DNA of 16,543 bases, from positions 1 to 16,543 of the forward strand of contig JAHBMJ010002710.1 of the NCBI GenBank assembly GCA_018398765.1. The letters run 5' to 3'. Every line of letters starts with the position of its first letter. Position 1 is the first letter of the stretch. Below, piece by piece: positions 1 to 9,604 of this stretch. This DNA comes from Chromera velia. Taxonomy: Eukaryota; Sar; Chromeraceae. The notes beneath the pieces are model-generated. The model did no database searches, was not told where the DNA came from, and saw only the letters and a program-made list of their open reading frames with translations. A program made the translations under genes and the position numbers.

Positions 1-815
1 TTCCTTCCTTCCTTCCTTCCTTCCTTCCTTCTTTCGTTCCTTCTTGCCTCCCTTCCTTCGATCCATACCATTTTCCTTCCCTTTTTCCTTCCTGCCTTCC
101 TTCCTTCCTTCCTTCCTTCCTTCTTTCGTTCCTTCTTGCCTCCCTTCCTTCGATCCATACCATTTTCCTTCCCTTTTTCCTTCCTGCCTTCCTTCCTTCC
201 TTCCTTCCTTCCTTCTTTCGTTCCTTCTTGCCTCCCTTCCTTCGATCCATACCCTTTTCCTTCCCTTTTTCCTTCCTTCCTTCCTTCCTTCCTTCCTTCT
301 TTCGTTCCTTCTTGCCTCCCTTCCTTCGATCCATACCCTTTTCCTTCCCTTTTTCCTTCCTTCCTTCCTTCCTTCCTTCCTTCNTTCCTTCCTTCCTTCA
401 TTCCTTCCTTCCTTCCTTCCTTCCTTCTTTCGTTCCTTCTTGCCTCCCTTCCTTCGATCCATACCATTTTCCTTCCCTTTTTCCTTCCTGCCTTCCTTCC
501 TTCCTTCCTTCCTTCCTTCCTTCTTTCCTTCCTTCCTTCCTTCATTCCTTCCTTCCTTCCTTCCTTCCTTCTTTCGTTCCTTCTTGCCTCCCTTCCTTCG
601 ATCCATGCCCTTTTCCTTCCCTTTTTCCTGCCTTCCTTCCTTCTTCCCTCTTTCGTTCCTTCTTGCCTCCCTTCCTTCGATCCATATCCTTTTCCTTCCC
701 TTTTTCCTTCCTTCCTTCCTTCCTTCCTTCCTTCCTTCTTTCCTTCCTTCCTTCCTTCCTTCCCTCCTTCCCTTCCTTCCTTCCTTCCTTCCTTCCTTTC
801 CTTCCTAGCTTCATT
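1..815. repeat. (TTCC)n satellite with an embedded longer unit
   Basis: Almost pure pyrimidine TTCC tandem repeat. A distinct non-repeat core (CGATCCATACC with flanking TTTTCCTTCCCTTTTTCC) recurs seven times, beginning at 59, 151, 243, 327, 455, 599 and 678. Spacings are 92, 92, 84, 128, 144 and 79 bp. All but the last are multiples of four, as expected when the TTCC filler expands and contracts between copies of a longer unit. Base 384 is unresolved. Open frames here (LPSFLPSF-type translations) are artefacts of the repeat. Confidence 0.95.
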
Positions 816-1256
816 CATTTATCCATCCATCCATCCATCCACCCACCTACCCACCCATTCATCCATCCATTCATTCATTCATTCATTCATTCATTCTAAT
901 TCATTCTAACATTCATTCATTCGTTCTTTCATTCATTCGTTCTTTCACTCATTCTTTCATTCATTCATTCATTCATTCATTCATTCATTCAAATTCATTC
1001 TAACATTCATTCATTCATTCATTCATTCATTCTTTCATTCATTCATTCGTTCTTTCATTCATTCGTTCTTTCACTCATTCTTTCATTCATTCATTCGTTC
1101 TTTCATTCATTCGTTCTTTCATTCATTCATTGATTCATTCATTCATTCATTTTTTCATTCATTCATTCATTCATTCATTAATTCTGATTCATTCATTCAT
1201 TCTGAATCATTCATTCATTCTTTTATTCATTCATTCATTCATTCAATCAAACTAAT
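816..1256. repeat. (ATTC)n satellite with GTTC/TTTC variants
   Basis: Tandem ATTC/CATC tetranucleotides directly follow the TTCC satellite. Variant units (CGTTCTTTC, CACTCATTCTTTC, CATTCTAACATTC) recur in the same order near 920-1000 and 1000-1100, so a block of several units was itself duplicated. The array decays near 1190-1256 into AT-rich unique sequence. Confidence 0.93.
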
Positions 1257-1605
1257 ATTAAGAAACTAAGACATACTTAAAGACATACGTGAAATTTTTG
1301 TTGTTTTTAATGTTATGGTCATTGAGTTCTTATTTTTTGGAGCTAATGCGAGACCAACATGATGGTCTAGGATACATAGTGGTGATGATTTGGGTTGTAT
1401 AGGAAGAAAGTCTTTATATATGAGTCATATGACAACTACTATATATATATTTTTCCTGGGATTAAGAGAGTTGTTGATTAAGGTTTCTTAGTTATTCTTA
1501 GTAATTCTTAGTAGTGAATTAACTATATTGAAAGTCTCATACGGCTTCATATCGAAATTGCGGCCTAATTGTGTTCCTCCTCAGCAGGGAGGATCCTATA
1601 GACCG

Positions 1606-1607
<2 letters not shown>
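1257..1607. other. AT-rich intergenic stretch, no gene seen
   Basis: Unique AT-rich sequence with a short (TA)n run near 1440-1450. No open frame with coding character on either strand, and no RNA gene recognised. Confidence 0.6.

Positions 1608-1650
<43 letters not shown>
1608..1650. repeat. (AAT)n microsatellite
   Basis: About 14 uninterrupted AAT/TAA trinucleotides. It lies roughly 40 bp before an abrupt change to GC-rich sequence. Confidence 0.95.
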
Positions 1651-1689
1651 CAGTTCAAAAATGATGATACATGAGGTTATTGTTGAAAA

Positions 1690-1795
1690 GGGCCTGGGGC
1701 GAGGATGATCGCGGCGGGCGGCGCGGCCGGCGGGGGGTCGCGCGCCAGGGAGGGGCCGCGGGGGGCCGCGGAGCCTGCGGCGGAGGGACTTAATT
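1690..1795. other. GC-rich, CpG-dense island upstream of the transporter gene
   Basis: Composition switches within about 40 bp from pure A/T repeat to long G/C runs rich in CG dinucleotides (for example GCGGCGGGCGGCGCGGCC). It lies 750-860 bp before the first ATG of the transporter gene. It could be a promoter-type island or first-exon leader. The short open frames across it are compositional and I see no protein similarity. Confidence 0.45.
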
Positions 1796-2173
1796 GGAGG
1801 GAGCTTGGGCGCGGTCTGGAGGTGGTCTGCCTGCGTGTTAAAGCAAACTTTCAACCCTTTTTCTCGCTCCGACGTCAGACCGTTTTTGCATGACTCCATG
1901 CGCTCATAGCATCGTGGGTGATCTCATGGTGCCAAATGTTGGCAGGCTCCGTGATCTTTTGGGTCGGAAAAGTGTGTCAGTCTGTGCTGTTTTATGACTA
2001 TCTGCCGTCTTGTGCAAGTAGAGTGTCAAAGATCACGAAGCAACCACAGCTAAAGGTCAAAATCGGAAAGGTAGGCTTGGCTGCCTATCACCAAGGGAAG
2101 GAGGGATGTCGAGTTTACCTTCTCAACGGCCAAATTCTGTAGCAACAGGTCTGCTGGGCAAGTCCGAATGGAT

Positions 2174-2550
2174 GAATACCTTCATCTTTCCTTGCCCATG
2201 TTCGTGCCACTCTGGAATTGTTCCATGCAGAGCATGCAAGGGACAGCCGAGGATGTACCAATGAGGCCGTCCGTGAGGTGAGAGAACATTCTCCTGTTCT
2301 GCCGCTGCCCCATGCTTCGGCGGAAGCCTTGGAGGACTCGAGAGGCAGAGGAGACGGCAAAGCACGCGTCTTGCAGGGAGACGAGGGAACGTCAGATGAA
2401 AGCCGAAAGGAGGTCTTGCAAGATCGACAAAAGCAGGGCACCTCCCCTCTGAGCGATTTGGAGTTTGGTCCAGCAGAGAGCAGTGACAGCCGCAGGATTG
2501 TTCAGAGCGGTTCAGTTGATGCTGAAGGAGCAAACTGCAACGTAGACGGC
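2174..2550 (+). other. Open, ATG-less frame in phase with the transporter CDS
   Basis: After a TGA at 2173 the transporter frame stays open for 126 codons before its first ATG at 2551. The translation is charged and Ser/Gly-rich, like a disordered N-terminal tail. Either this is 5' UTR that happens to be open, or an upstream exon supplies the start and splices into this stretch. A candidate acceptor is TTCCATGCAG ending at 2230. A candidate donor AAAG|GTAGG lies at 2070/2071, but the frame of the ORF before it does not match that acceptor. Confidence 0.4.
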
Positions 2551-3492
2551 ATGAAACTGCAGAAAGAAAAATTTTCGGCCATGCGGTCCATTTTGGGTCT
2601 GCTCTGTGCGGCGCTCGGTGCCATTTCGTTTGCGCTGCTCTCTCTTTTTGTGGAGTTGACGATAGAGCATTTCGGTAACAACGCGATTCTGCTGATCTGT
2701 GCTCGCGCTGTTGTGCAACTTATAATCGGAGTTGTGTGTTTCTGTGTGGAAAGATGGGTCAGAAATCGTTGGAGACGGAGTGGGTCCTCTGCAGAGAAAG
2801 GGGAAGAGGGAAAGGATGGAGGGCTGCTGGGTCCCCCAAAGGATCGTTTTTTCCTTTTTTCGAGAGGTGCACTTGCATCGCTGTCAGTCGGGTGCCTGTT
2901 CTTCGCTCTCAGCCAGATGTCGATGGGGGACGTTAGTGCGATTTTCTTCTCAAGCCCGTTCATCACGGCATTTCTTGCGAGGGTGTGGTTGAAAGAGACC
3001 GGACACTGGTTGTATTGGGTGGCGGGTGTGGTGTCCGTTGTAGGTGTTCTGTTCATTGCTCGCCCTTCTTTTTTGTCAAATGTGCTCTTTGAACCGCTTG
3101 GCATACCGCCTCCAGTCTCAGATGCTCACGATGTCTCCACCGTGTCTCGTCCCGTCGCTGCGATGATTGTCGTTGTGGGGGCAATTACAGCTTCAGTCGG
3201 GTTTACAATCGTTCGGAAGATTCCAAAAGTTTCGCTGATTCCAAATGTAGTCTGGATCAGCATCATGTCCTTTGTGTTTTCTTTTGTCCTGATGCTCTCA
3301 TGGAAGGAGGTCAGACCATCTCTTTCAGACTTGGAAAAAATCCCCCTGCTTGAGGGTTGGGGGGGGGCTGTGCTTATAGGTGCCACGGGTTTTGCTGGTC
3401 AATTGTTATTGACTCTGGGCCTCCAACTGGAGAAGGCAGGGCCTGCCTCCTTCACGTTCTGCCTGGAGGTGGTGGCTGCGTTTGTATTTCAG
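2551..3492 (+). CDS. Transporter exon 1
   Basis: Encodes helices 1-8 and the first half of helix 9. It ends exactly at a codon boundary before GTAGGAGG. Reading on into the intron would add a Trp/Arg-rich tail and stop at 3637, truncating the second EamA repeat. Confidence 0.82.
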
Positions 3493-4426
3493 GTAGGAGG
3501 GTGGGGCAGATTGATTGAGTACTTGTGCCGGTGGCTTGGTTTAATTGGGACTCCAGAAAGGCAGGCAGGGAGATGGACCTGGCAATGCAGGTACCGACTT
3601 GTGGCGAGAACAAGCAAGCTGTGCCTCTTTGTCTTCTGAAGTCCGTCCCCCCCCTTCCCCCCTTCCTTTCTGGCCTTCTGACTTGACGAGACCCCACACA
3701 CGAACCGTCCTCATTCCATTGTTGTTACCTGCCTCTGCCAATGTGTCACTAGATGACTTAACTGAAGGAGTGGGATGGCATGGTGAAGAGCAGACAGCTT
3801 ATTGAGGCAAATAAATGGACGTTATGGTTGTTAGAAGTATCGCTTTTTGGATTCCGTTTGTTCCTATGCATGCACTCCTTTGAGAGCTAGAGAGATCCAT
3901 TTCCTTTCCCGACTGCATGCACATCTCCTTGATCTCTACGGAATCCCACCCAGTCCATCGCGTCTCTGTGCTACTCCTTGAGGGGAGTTTGCGCATGCAA
4001 CCAGGCAGGCTTCGTTCGTTGAGCCTCTGCTGATTCAAATTAGGATCGTGGCTGTATGTTCTTTCTTATATCAATTCTTCTTTTTCTTCTTCTTCTTCTT
4101 TTTCTTCTTCTTCTTCTTCTATATGTCTACCGGCATGCATGCAGGCTCTGGTGATGCACACGCCTGTGGGCATCGGAAGTGTTGTCGGGGGTTTGCTTGT
4201 TGTCCTCGCTGCCACAATGCTTTTCGGCATCAAATTGTGGGTCTCTCGGGGGCATGCAGAGTCTATCTTAACACCCGGAAGCGCGCCTCTCCCCGAGTCG
4301 TCTCGGGCGTCTACCTCCACACCTCAGAGCGCCCCGGTCTTCAGACAACCAGACGAGCTAGCTTCTGGGGGAAGTGGAAGAGGGGAGAGAGGGGGGACCC
4401 GAAGGGAAGAAGAAGGAGCCGTCTGA
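2551..4426 (+). CDS. EamA/DMT-superfamily membrane transporter (SLC35G-like), two exons
   Basis: Exons are 2551-3492 and 4145-4426, about 407 residues from the first ATG. The intron of 652 bp has a CAG|GTAGGA donor and a (TTC)n-rich, ATGCAG acceptor, and splits the frame between whole codons. The product shows about ten hydrophobic helices (roughly residues 13-33, 45-68, 104-122, 126-146, 151-168, 195-215, 222-243, 262-283, 288-322 and 324-343), as in proteins with two EamA repeats. The first half ends in helix 5 and an ARPSF motif typical of EamA repeat boundaries. The intron falls inside helix 9: VVAAFVFQ continues as ALVMHTPVG, then helix 10. A basic, Gly-rich cytosolic loop lies near residues 69-98. 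The C-terminus (about 350-407) is Ser/Pro/Gly-rich and probably disordered. The family exports small metabolites, nucleotide sugars or drugs. The substrate and membrane cannot be told. The start is uncertain because the frame stays open upstream. Confidence 0.85.
4075..4120 (+). repeat. (TTC)n microsatellite serving as polypyrimidine tract
   Basis: TTC repeats with TTTTTC interruptions end about 24 nt before the transporter intron's AG. They probably act as its polypyrimidine tract. Confidence 0.85.
4145..4426 (+). CDS. Transporter exon 2
   Basis: Begins after the ATGCAG acceptor at 4139-4144. It encodes the rest of helix 9 (ALVMHTPVG), helix 10 (SVVGGLLVVLAATMLFG) and a polar tail, ending in TGA at 4424. 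The phase fits exon 1 with no adjustment. Confidence 0.8.
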   Translation, partial: ALVMHTPVGIGSVVGGLLVVLAATMLFGIKLWVSRGHAESILTPGSAPLPESSRASTSTPQSAPVFRQPDELASGGSGRGERGGTRREEEGAV

Positions 4427-4450
4427 GGAGGAAAGTGAGGGGCCCCGGCG

Positions 4451-4550
4451 AAAATGAATGAATGAAAGAATGAAAGAAAAAAAGAAAGAAAGAAAGAAAG
4501 AAAGAAAGAATGATTGAATGGAAGAAACAAAGAAGGAATGAATATGAATG
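4451..4550 (+). repeat. (GAAT)n/(GAAA)n purine-rich repeat
   Basis: GAATGAAT, then GAAAGAAA tetranucleotides, then scattered GAAT units, starting 25 bp after the transporter stop codon. It lies in the likely 3' UTR or downstream flank. The minus-strand open frame across it is a repeat artefact. Confidence 0.9.
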
Positions 4551-5338
4551 TGAATGTCAATATCGTGCCTGATCTCAACTGAGAGTAAGAGACTGCTTGA
4601 CTGCAGCTAGGTTGCATGCATGGCGTCATTCATTTCTTATCCTTCCTTCCAGATTTTTGGTTCTCGACAAGATTCAATTTTGCCCATGCAGCTCCATTCC
4701 TTCCCTCGTTCCTTTTTCTGTTTTGTTCGAGTCGCTTTGACGGCATGCCATGTCATGAAAGCTTGGTTCTCCGATACTACTTCAACTGTCCGATGGAGGC
4801 TTTGCTTCCTTTGAAAATCATTCTTTCGTTATCCTCAAGTCATGCATCTACTTTGTCAAATCACCAAACAGGAGAGGGAAATGATTGCACATGCATGCGC
4901 AAGATGAGGTGCCAACAAGAAACGAGACTTGGGGGAGGCGGTCCACCCGCCGGACGTTCGAAGTCTATGTATCTAGCTATCGAAGGTCTCCTGACAAGTC
5001 GGAATCGAAACTCTGAACAGAAACGTACAGGAGTGTGTGAGAGAGAGAGAGATTGTATGCAACCTCTGGGGGGAGATTGAAGCCTCAGACTTAATTGGGG
5101 AAATGGAGGATCTGAATTTTCTGCATTGCGCAAATTAAGAGAGAAGCAAACCAAGAGATGCGCATCCTCAGCCCAGCGAAATGCAGTAGAACGTAGAGGC
5201 TACGGTAGAGCGGAATGAGGCGCTTCAGTGCGTAGCTAGAGCCGACAGAAAAGTTTTTTACAAGGTTTTTCATTGAGTTAGACTCCGAGCAATATAAAGT
5301 CCGAAAAACAAACTGGCACGCAAGAAACTGAAAAGCTC
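4551..5338. other. Intergenic, no gene seen
   Basis: Several frames of 60-150 codons cross this stretch on both strands. None has a recognisable domain, a consistent codon bias or flanking splice sites. A short (GA)n run lies near 5037-5052. Confidence 0.5.
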
Positions 5339-5656
5339 TAGGATAGGATAGGATAGGATTAATGTCTGGAGGATTGGCCTCCTGCCCCAATGCCGAGCGC
5401 TCGACGTGCGGCGTCCAGGAAAAGCGCATACACGCGTCGGACCTTCCTGGCCGGCCCGCACAGGCCAAAAAGACCTGTGCCGCAAACTGTTTACGTGATA
5501 ATCAATCAATTACTATCAATCGTATGCGAAAGACTGCAATCAATCAACTCTCACTGACGATGCTGCGGCCCGCCGATCGACCCGGCGGAGCTCAAACAGG
5601 CTTCAAACGGAGGCATCTCAAAATAAACGGTCGATCGATTAGAGGCATTTAGACTA
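5339..5656 (-). mobile_element. Retroelement-like 3' end with (TATCC)n tail
   Basis: Read on the minus strand, GC-rich sequence ends in a stem-loop and then four TATCC-type pentamers (plus strand TAGGA units from 5339). The same end recurs at 16488-16543: 29 bp of non-repetitive sequence (5356-5384 and 16515-16543) are identical, followed by a longer pentamer run. Three perfect short stem-loops lie in the element: GGAGG/CCTCC (5368-5372 with 5378-5382), CCAGGAA/TTCCTGG (5415-5421 with 5444-5450) and GCACAGG/CCTGTGC (5458-5464 with 5474-5480). A 3' stem-loop plus short tandem-repeat tail is typical of some LINEs and their SINEs. No reverse transcriptase or tRNA-like promoter is visible. The 5' limit near 5656 is a guess from the return to AT-rich DNA. 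Confidence 0.45.
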
Positions 5657-6166
5657 GAAAAAAACTTTCTAGAAAACTGTTTCAAGTTTCATAAAAACTA
5701 GCATGAAAACGCTTAAATAACTTGAAATTATAACCTTCATTAGAACAAAGTAAAATCTAGAGCAAAATAAAAATTAAGGCTTATCATTTTTAAGCTATTG
5801 ATTGATTGATTCGTTCTATGCTAGGCCTTCCCGCCTAGCTTCCCGCTATGTCAAGATGTTACCATATATATCTATTGTATATACCCTGCAGACAGCTAGT
5901 ATTTTATCATAATTTTTATATGAGATTTCATGCTAACATTAATTTTGGTATTAGCTTAACAACTATACATTTTTTCTCAAACTCTTTCACTTCAAAAGTT
6001 CTGGCAGGGCGTGCTTGCGCATGAGCGAGGCTGCTTCATGTGATGTTGACTGCCAGCTATGCCGCTAGTCAAAGGTTCGATATGCATATAATCAACCCGT
6101 GTGAGAGATTCCAACTCATGACCGCCAATTGCATCGTTTTACTTTGTCCTAACTCTGTACATCTCC
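5657..6166. other. AT-rich intergenic stretch, no gene seen
   Basis: Lies between the structured repeat and the stop codon of the PrimPol gene. It contains A/T-rich unique sequence and a short ATTG run near 5800. A GGTTCGA word near 6074 resembles a tRNA B box, but no cloverleaf can be drawn around it. Confidence 0.5.
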
Positions 6167-6857
6167 TCAAGTTGACTCCGAGAGATGACCACACAGAGGT
6201 CCAAGCTGAACGATTGTGAATTCTTCATCCAACTCATCCTCGTCCTGCCCTCCCCACGCCGGTTCTTTTTTGCCTTCAGCTGGCGAGGATCGATCTGGCA
6301 CTAGAATCCTACCCGCACCTCCGGAAACATGAGGAGGAGCGGAATCAAAATTCACGTCTTCTCTCTCCATCACGGACGAACTACCCTTTACGTAGAGCTT
6401 CTTTCGACTCTCAGAGTCTTCGGGAGGGGACGAATGACGGGATCCTGAGGCTGCACAAACGCACTCAACCGGAACGTCTGCAGCAGTCTTCAAACTAGAT
6501 GAGGGTGGAAGAAATTCCAACACTTTCTGTGCGCTTGCTGTGGCCTGGTGATGCCTCTCGTGAGAGTCTCCAGACCCTATCCATTGTCTTTGCCCCTCCT
6601 CTCCCTCTCCCTCTTCCCGGAGGCTCTCTGAAGGAATCGGAGGTCTTCTTTCAACGAATGGCGCCTCAGGAAGATGTGCAGACTGAGACTGCGTGTCAGT
6701 GTCAAGCATAGGCGGGGAAGGAGAGAGAGAAATTTCCCGAAGACTCTCAAGGTCGCTGTCACTGTCTGGTGTTTCTCTCGAGAATTCTGCTTCCCCTGCA
6801 GCGTCAACGCTCTCAGGGGGGGCGTCGACGAGAAGAAAATGGGACGATCGGTACCCT
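6167..6857 (-). CDS. PRIMPOL: PrimPol exon 9 (C-terminal tail)
   Basis: Acceptor GCTTGCAG. The junction reads CHDPDCK-GYRSS, matching plant PrimPol (CHDPDCRGYRS). A long Ser/Glu/Pro-rich tail follows, ending with acidic-hydrophobic DEDELDEEFTIVQLGPL, a candidate RPA-binding motif, 11 residues before the stop. Confidence 0.88.
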
Positions 6858-7020
6858 CTGCAAGCACATTCGCAGAGGTAAAAAAAAGGGCAAGCACACA
6901 CAAGGGTGGAAACCCCAAAAGGAAGAGATGCCGTCAAACAAAGGACAGTGCAATCTATGCAGACTCAAAATTCCATACTCTGTCTCTCCCCCCCTCTCTC
7001 TCTCTCACACACACACACAC

Positions 7021-7064
<44 letters not shown>

Positions 7065-7076
7065 CGCACACACTCA

Positions 7077-7109
<33 letters not shown>

Positions 7110-7159
7110 TCACTCTCTCTCTCTCTCTCACCACACACACACTTTCTCTCTCTCTCTCA

Positions 7160-7198
<39 letters not shown>

Positions 7199-7871
7199 CA
7201 GAGGAAGAGGGAGTCACGTGTTGGAACAGCAGATACAGCAGCCACGTGCTCCAACCAAGCAATCACTCACAGCCAACCAACCCACTTGCAGTCGGGGTCA
7301 TGGCACTTTTGGTAGAAGTGACTGCAGCAGTCTCCGTCTCCGTCTCCGTCTCCCCCCTCGCCTTCTCCCGAGACGACCAGAAAAACTGCATTGGATTTGT
7401 GGGGTGCTCCCTTGCAGAGACACAGACGGTTGTTTGCAATTGTGACCAGGACTGTCTGTGGCTGCCTTTTTGGTTTTTCCACGCCTGTACCACCCCCCTC
7501 CCCCTGTCCGTCTGTCCTTTGAGGAATAGCGCCATCATCTCTCCGACCTGGATCGCTGTGTCTGTGCGTCATTTCCTTTTCCTGCATGGTGGGGGGCACC
7601 CTGACGGAGGCAGCACTCGTCTGCACACGCACCTCCCAATCTTCCCCCTCTCCTCTGCAGAGGCCTAGACGATTTGCCTCCAGAAGGTTTTCTCCGATCC
7701 ACCAGAGGAGCATTTCGTGCCAGGACTCAACCTGCATTCATTCGGTAGCATTGGAGGACCTGGTCAGTGAGAAAGAGAAGAGAAGAAAAGAAAGAAAAAG
7801 ACCTTCAACTTGCTGTAAGGCAGAACGAGGAAAACAAAAGGAGAAAGAGAGCAAAGAAAGGAAGAAGTAAA

Positions 7872-7915
<44 letters not shown>

Positions 7916-9187
7916 CACGCATGCACAGAGGGAGGCAGGGAAGGAGGGAGAGCGAGAGAGCCGGAGAGGGAGTATTAAAAACGGCAAGAAAGGCGTTTGT
8001 ATGACTGAACGACAACGAAAAGAAGGAAGTTCGTATTGAGAAAACCCAATGCTTCAGCAAAGAATACTTCCATTCCAAATAAATCGGATGGAAAACGCCC
8101 CGCCCCCCATGCAGCATAAGGAAGCCATGCAGCCCATCGACCAACCGCCCGAGTTGCCACATCCACCAAATGAGAAGGGCAGCCAAGGAACAGCAGCCTC
8201 TCTTTGACAGGAGCCGAGAAACTCTCAAACGATCGCACACCCCCTCTCTGCCTCGACCGGCCGTTCTCTTCCCCTCCCGCCCCTCTTCCTCCTCGTCTGG
8301 GCACCACCGGAACCTTCCAACTGGAGGTCAAACGAAGGTCATCCGATTCGGTCCCAAAACGCAGAATTTCGGTTTGAGAATCTGGCCCTATGCTCTGTTG
8401 GATGGCGGGAAGGGAGGGATGGTCCAACAAGGGGGTCTGCAGGCGGGCAGGCAGGCAGGCAGGCAGGCAGGCAGAGAGGCAGAGACTCAAAGCCAAATCA
8501 AAAGAGGTGAGTTCTTTTCTCTGCAGCTTCAAATCCTCACCCTCACTTTGGTTGTTGCAGAGGGCCCTAGCTGAAGATTCTCTCCCTCTGGATGGACTTT
8601 GGACCGAGGTTCTTCTCGAAATTAAGTGTAGCCCCCACACCAACACAAATCTCACCTACCTGTCTTCTTTCCTTTGTTTCTGATCGCCTGCGTTTGTCAT
8701 GTTGAATCAAGCATGGTCGACTTTCCTTCTCTACTCTTTTCTCCCGTCTCCCGCCTTACACATACCATACTAGACTATTCACTCACTGTTGGAGGCACAA
8801 AGGATGCCATCGATCCCAGGAGGGCCAATTCGGGTCGTGTGCCTGTCTTCCCCTTCCCAAAACGGCAAACACGAGTAGGGGGGTGTCGGGGAGGAACCAT
8901 CTGCAGATGATGAATGGAAATGAGCCAGAGAGAAGTCAAAAGCCGTAGTGTGCGAAGAGCAAAGGAACACACTTTCACTCTGCCCAACTACACGCGCAAC
9001 CGTAGGATCAATCTAAAAAAAAAACAAATGAAAAGTCACCACGAGGATGCCACTCGAGTAAGGTCATGTGACGATTCGTGAACAGACACACAGGCTACAA
9101 ATGAGCGGGTATAAAGATCAGGATCAACACCAGCACGACCTAGCCCAGCCATACTTTGGGGGAAAGATCATCGTCCCCCAGGCACAC

Positions 9188-9224
<37 letters not shown>

Positions 9225-9570
9225 TCAGAGTCAAAAAAGCACAACCTCATGGCTTCTTTCTGCCCTCCTAAGAAATCTGCGTGAGGGAGGCTCACCTTCA
9301 AAACAGCCTTCTTGCCCAGCTTGGAGCTTCCCAACAAACGAAAGCAACGGTTCCGGGAGTAGACAGCTTGATCTACCAGACACCTGAAAGGATGGATCAA
9401 CACGACATGCACTGCGTGCAGTACCGATGCGCCGCTATTTTCCGTTCACGCAGGAGGGAATGCGTGAGGAGATAATGAAGCCTACATGATCGATTCTTCT
9501 TCTCTGCAAAGGGAGAAAGCGTCAGGTCCCGCTGTGCTGACTGTACGTCACCTTGCCTTTTCGACTCTTG

Positions 9571-9604
<34 letters not shown>

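Larger units (their letters stand above)
3860..4900. promoter_or_regulatory. Cluster of GCATGC words (possible AP2-type sites)
   Basis: I count ten GCATGC hexamers, beginning at 3868, 3915, 3993, 4133, 4137, 4252, 4614, 4743 and 4893, with one more judged approximately. Several are the full palindrome TGCATGCA (3867, 3914, 4136, 4613). About four would be expected in the whole window by chance. TGCATGCA is a known binding word of an apicomplexan ApiAP2 domain. Use here is inference, and some copies lie in intron or coding sequence. Confidence 0.3.

Noticed and set aside
44-909. Long plus-strand open frames rich in Pro-Ser-Phe-Leu
   Set aside because: They are translations of TTCC and ATTC tandem repeats in all three frames at once. 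No start context, domain or splice evidence.
3493-3639. Continuation of the transporter frame past 3492 to a stop at 3637
   Set aside because: The extension is not membrane-like and would truncate the second EamA repeat. Splicing at CAG|GTAGGA to 4145 restores helices 9 and 10 in phase.
5091-5468. Minus-strand open frame across the structured repeat as a reverse transcriptase C-terminus
   Set aside because: No reverse transcriptase, endonuclease or zinc-knuckle motif visible. The frame runs past the pentamer tail into flanking DNA, so it is probably accidental.
6060-6095. Possible tRNA from a GGTTCGA box-B-like word
   Set aside because: No box A at the right distance and no acceptor or anticodon stems can be paired.
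6674-7668. Plus-strand open frames rich in Ser-Leu and His-Thr across the CT/CA array
   Set aside because: They read through dinucleotide repeats inside PrimPol intron 8. Real coding on the opposite strand flanks them on both sides.
8170-8574. Plus-strand gene with donor- and acceptor-like words near 8507-8562
   Set aside because: It overlaps PrimPol exon 7 and the GGCA repeat, has no recognisable domain, and the implied introns would be very short.
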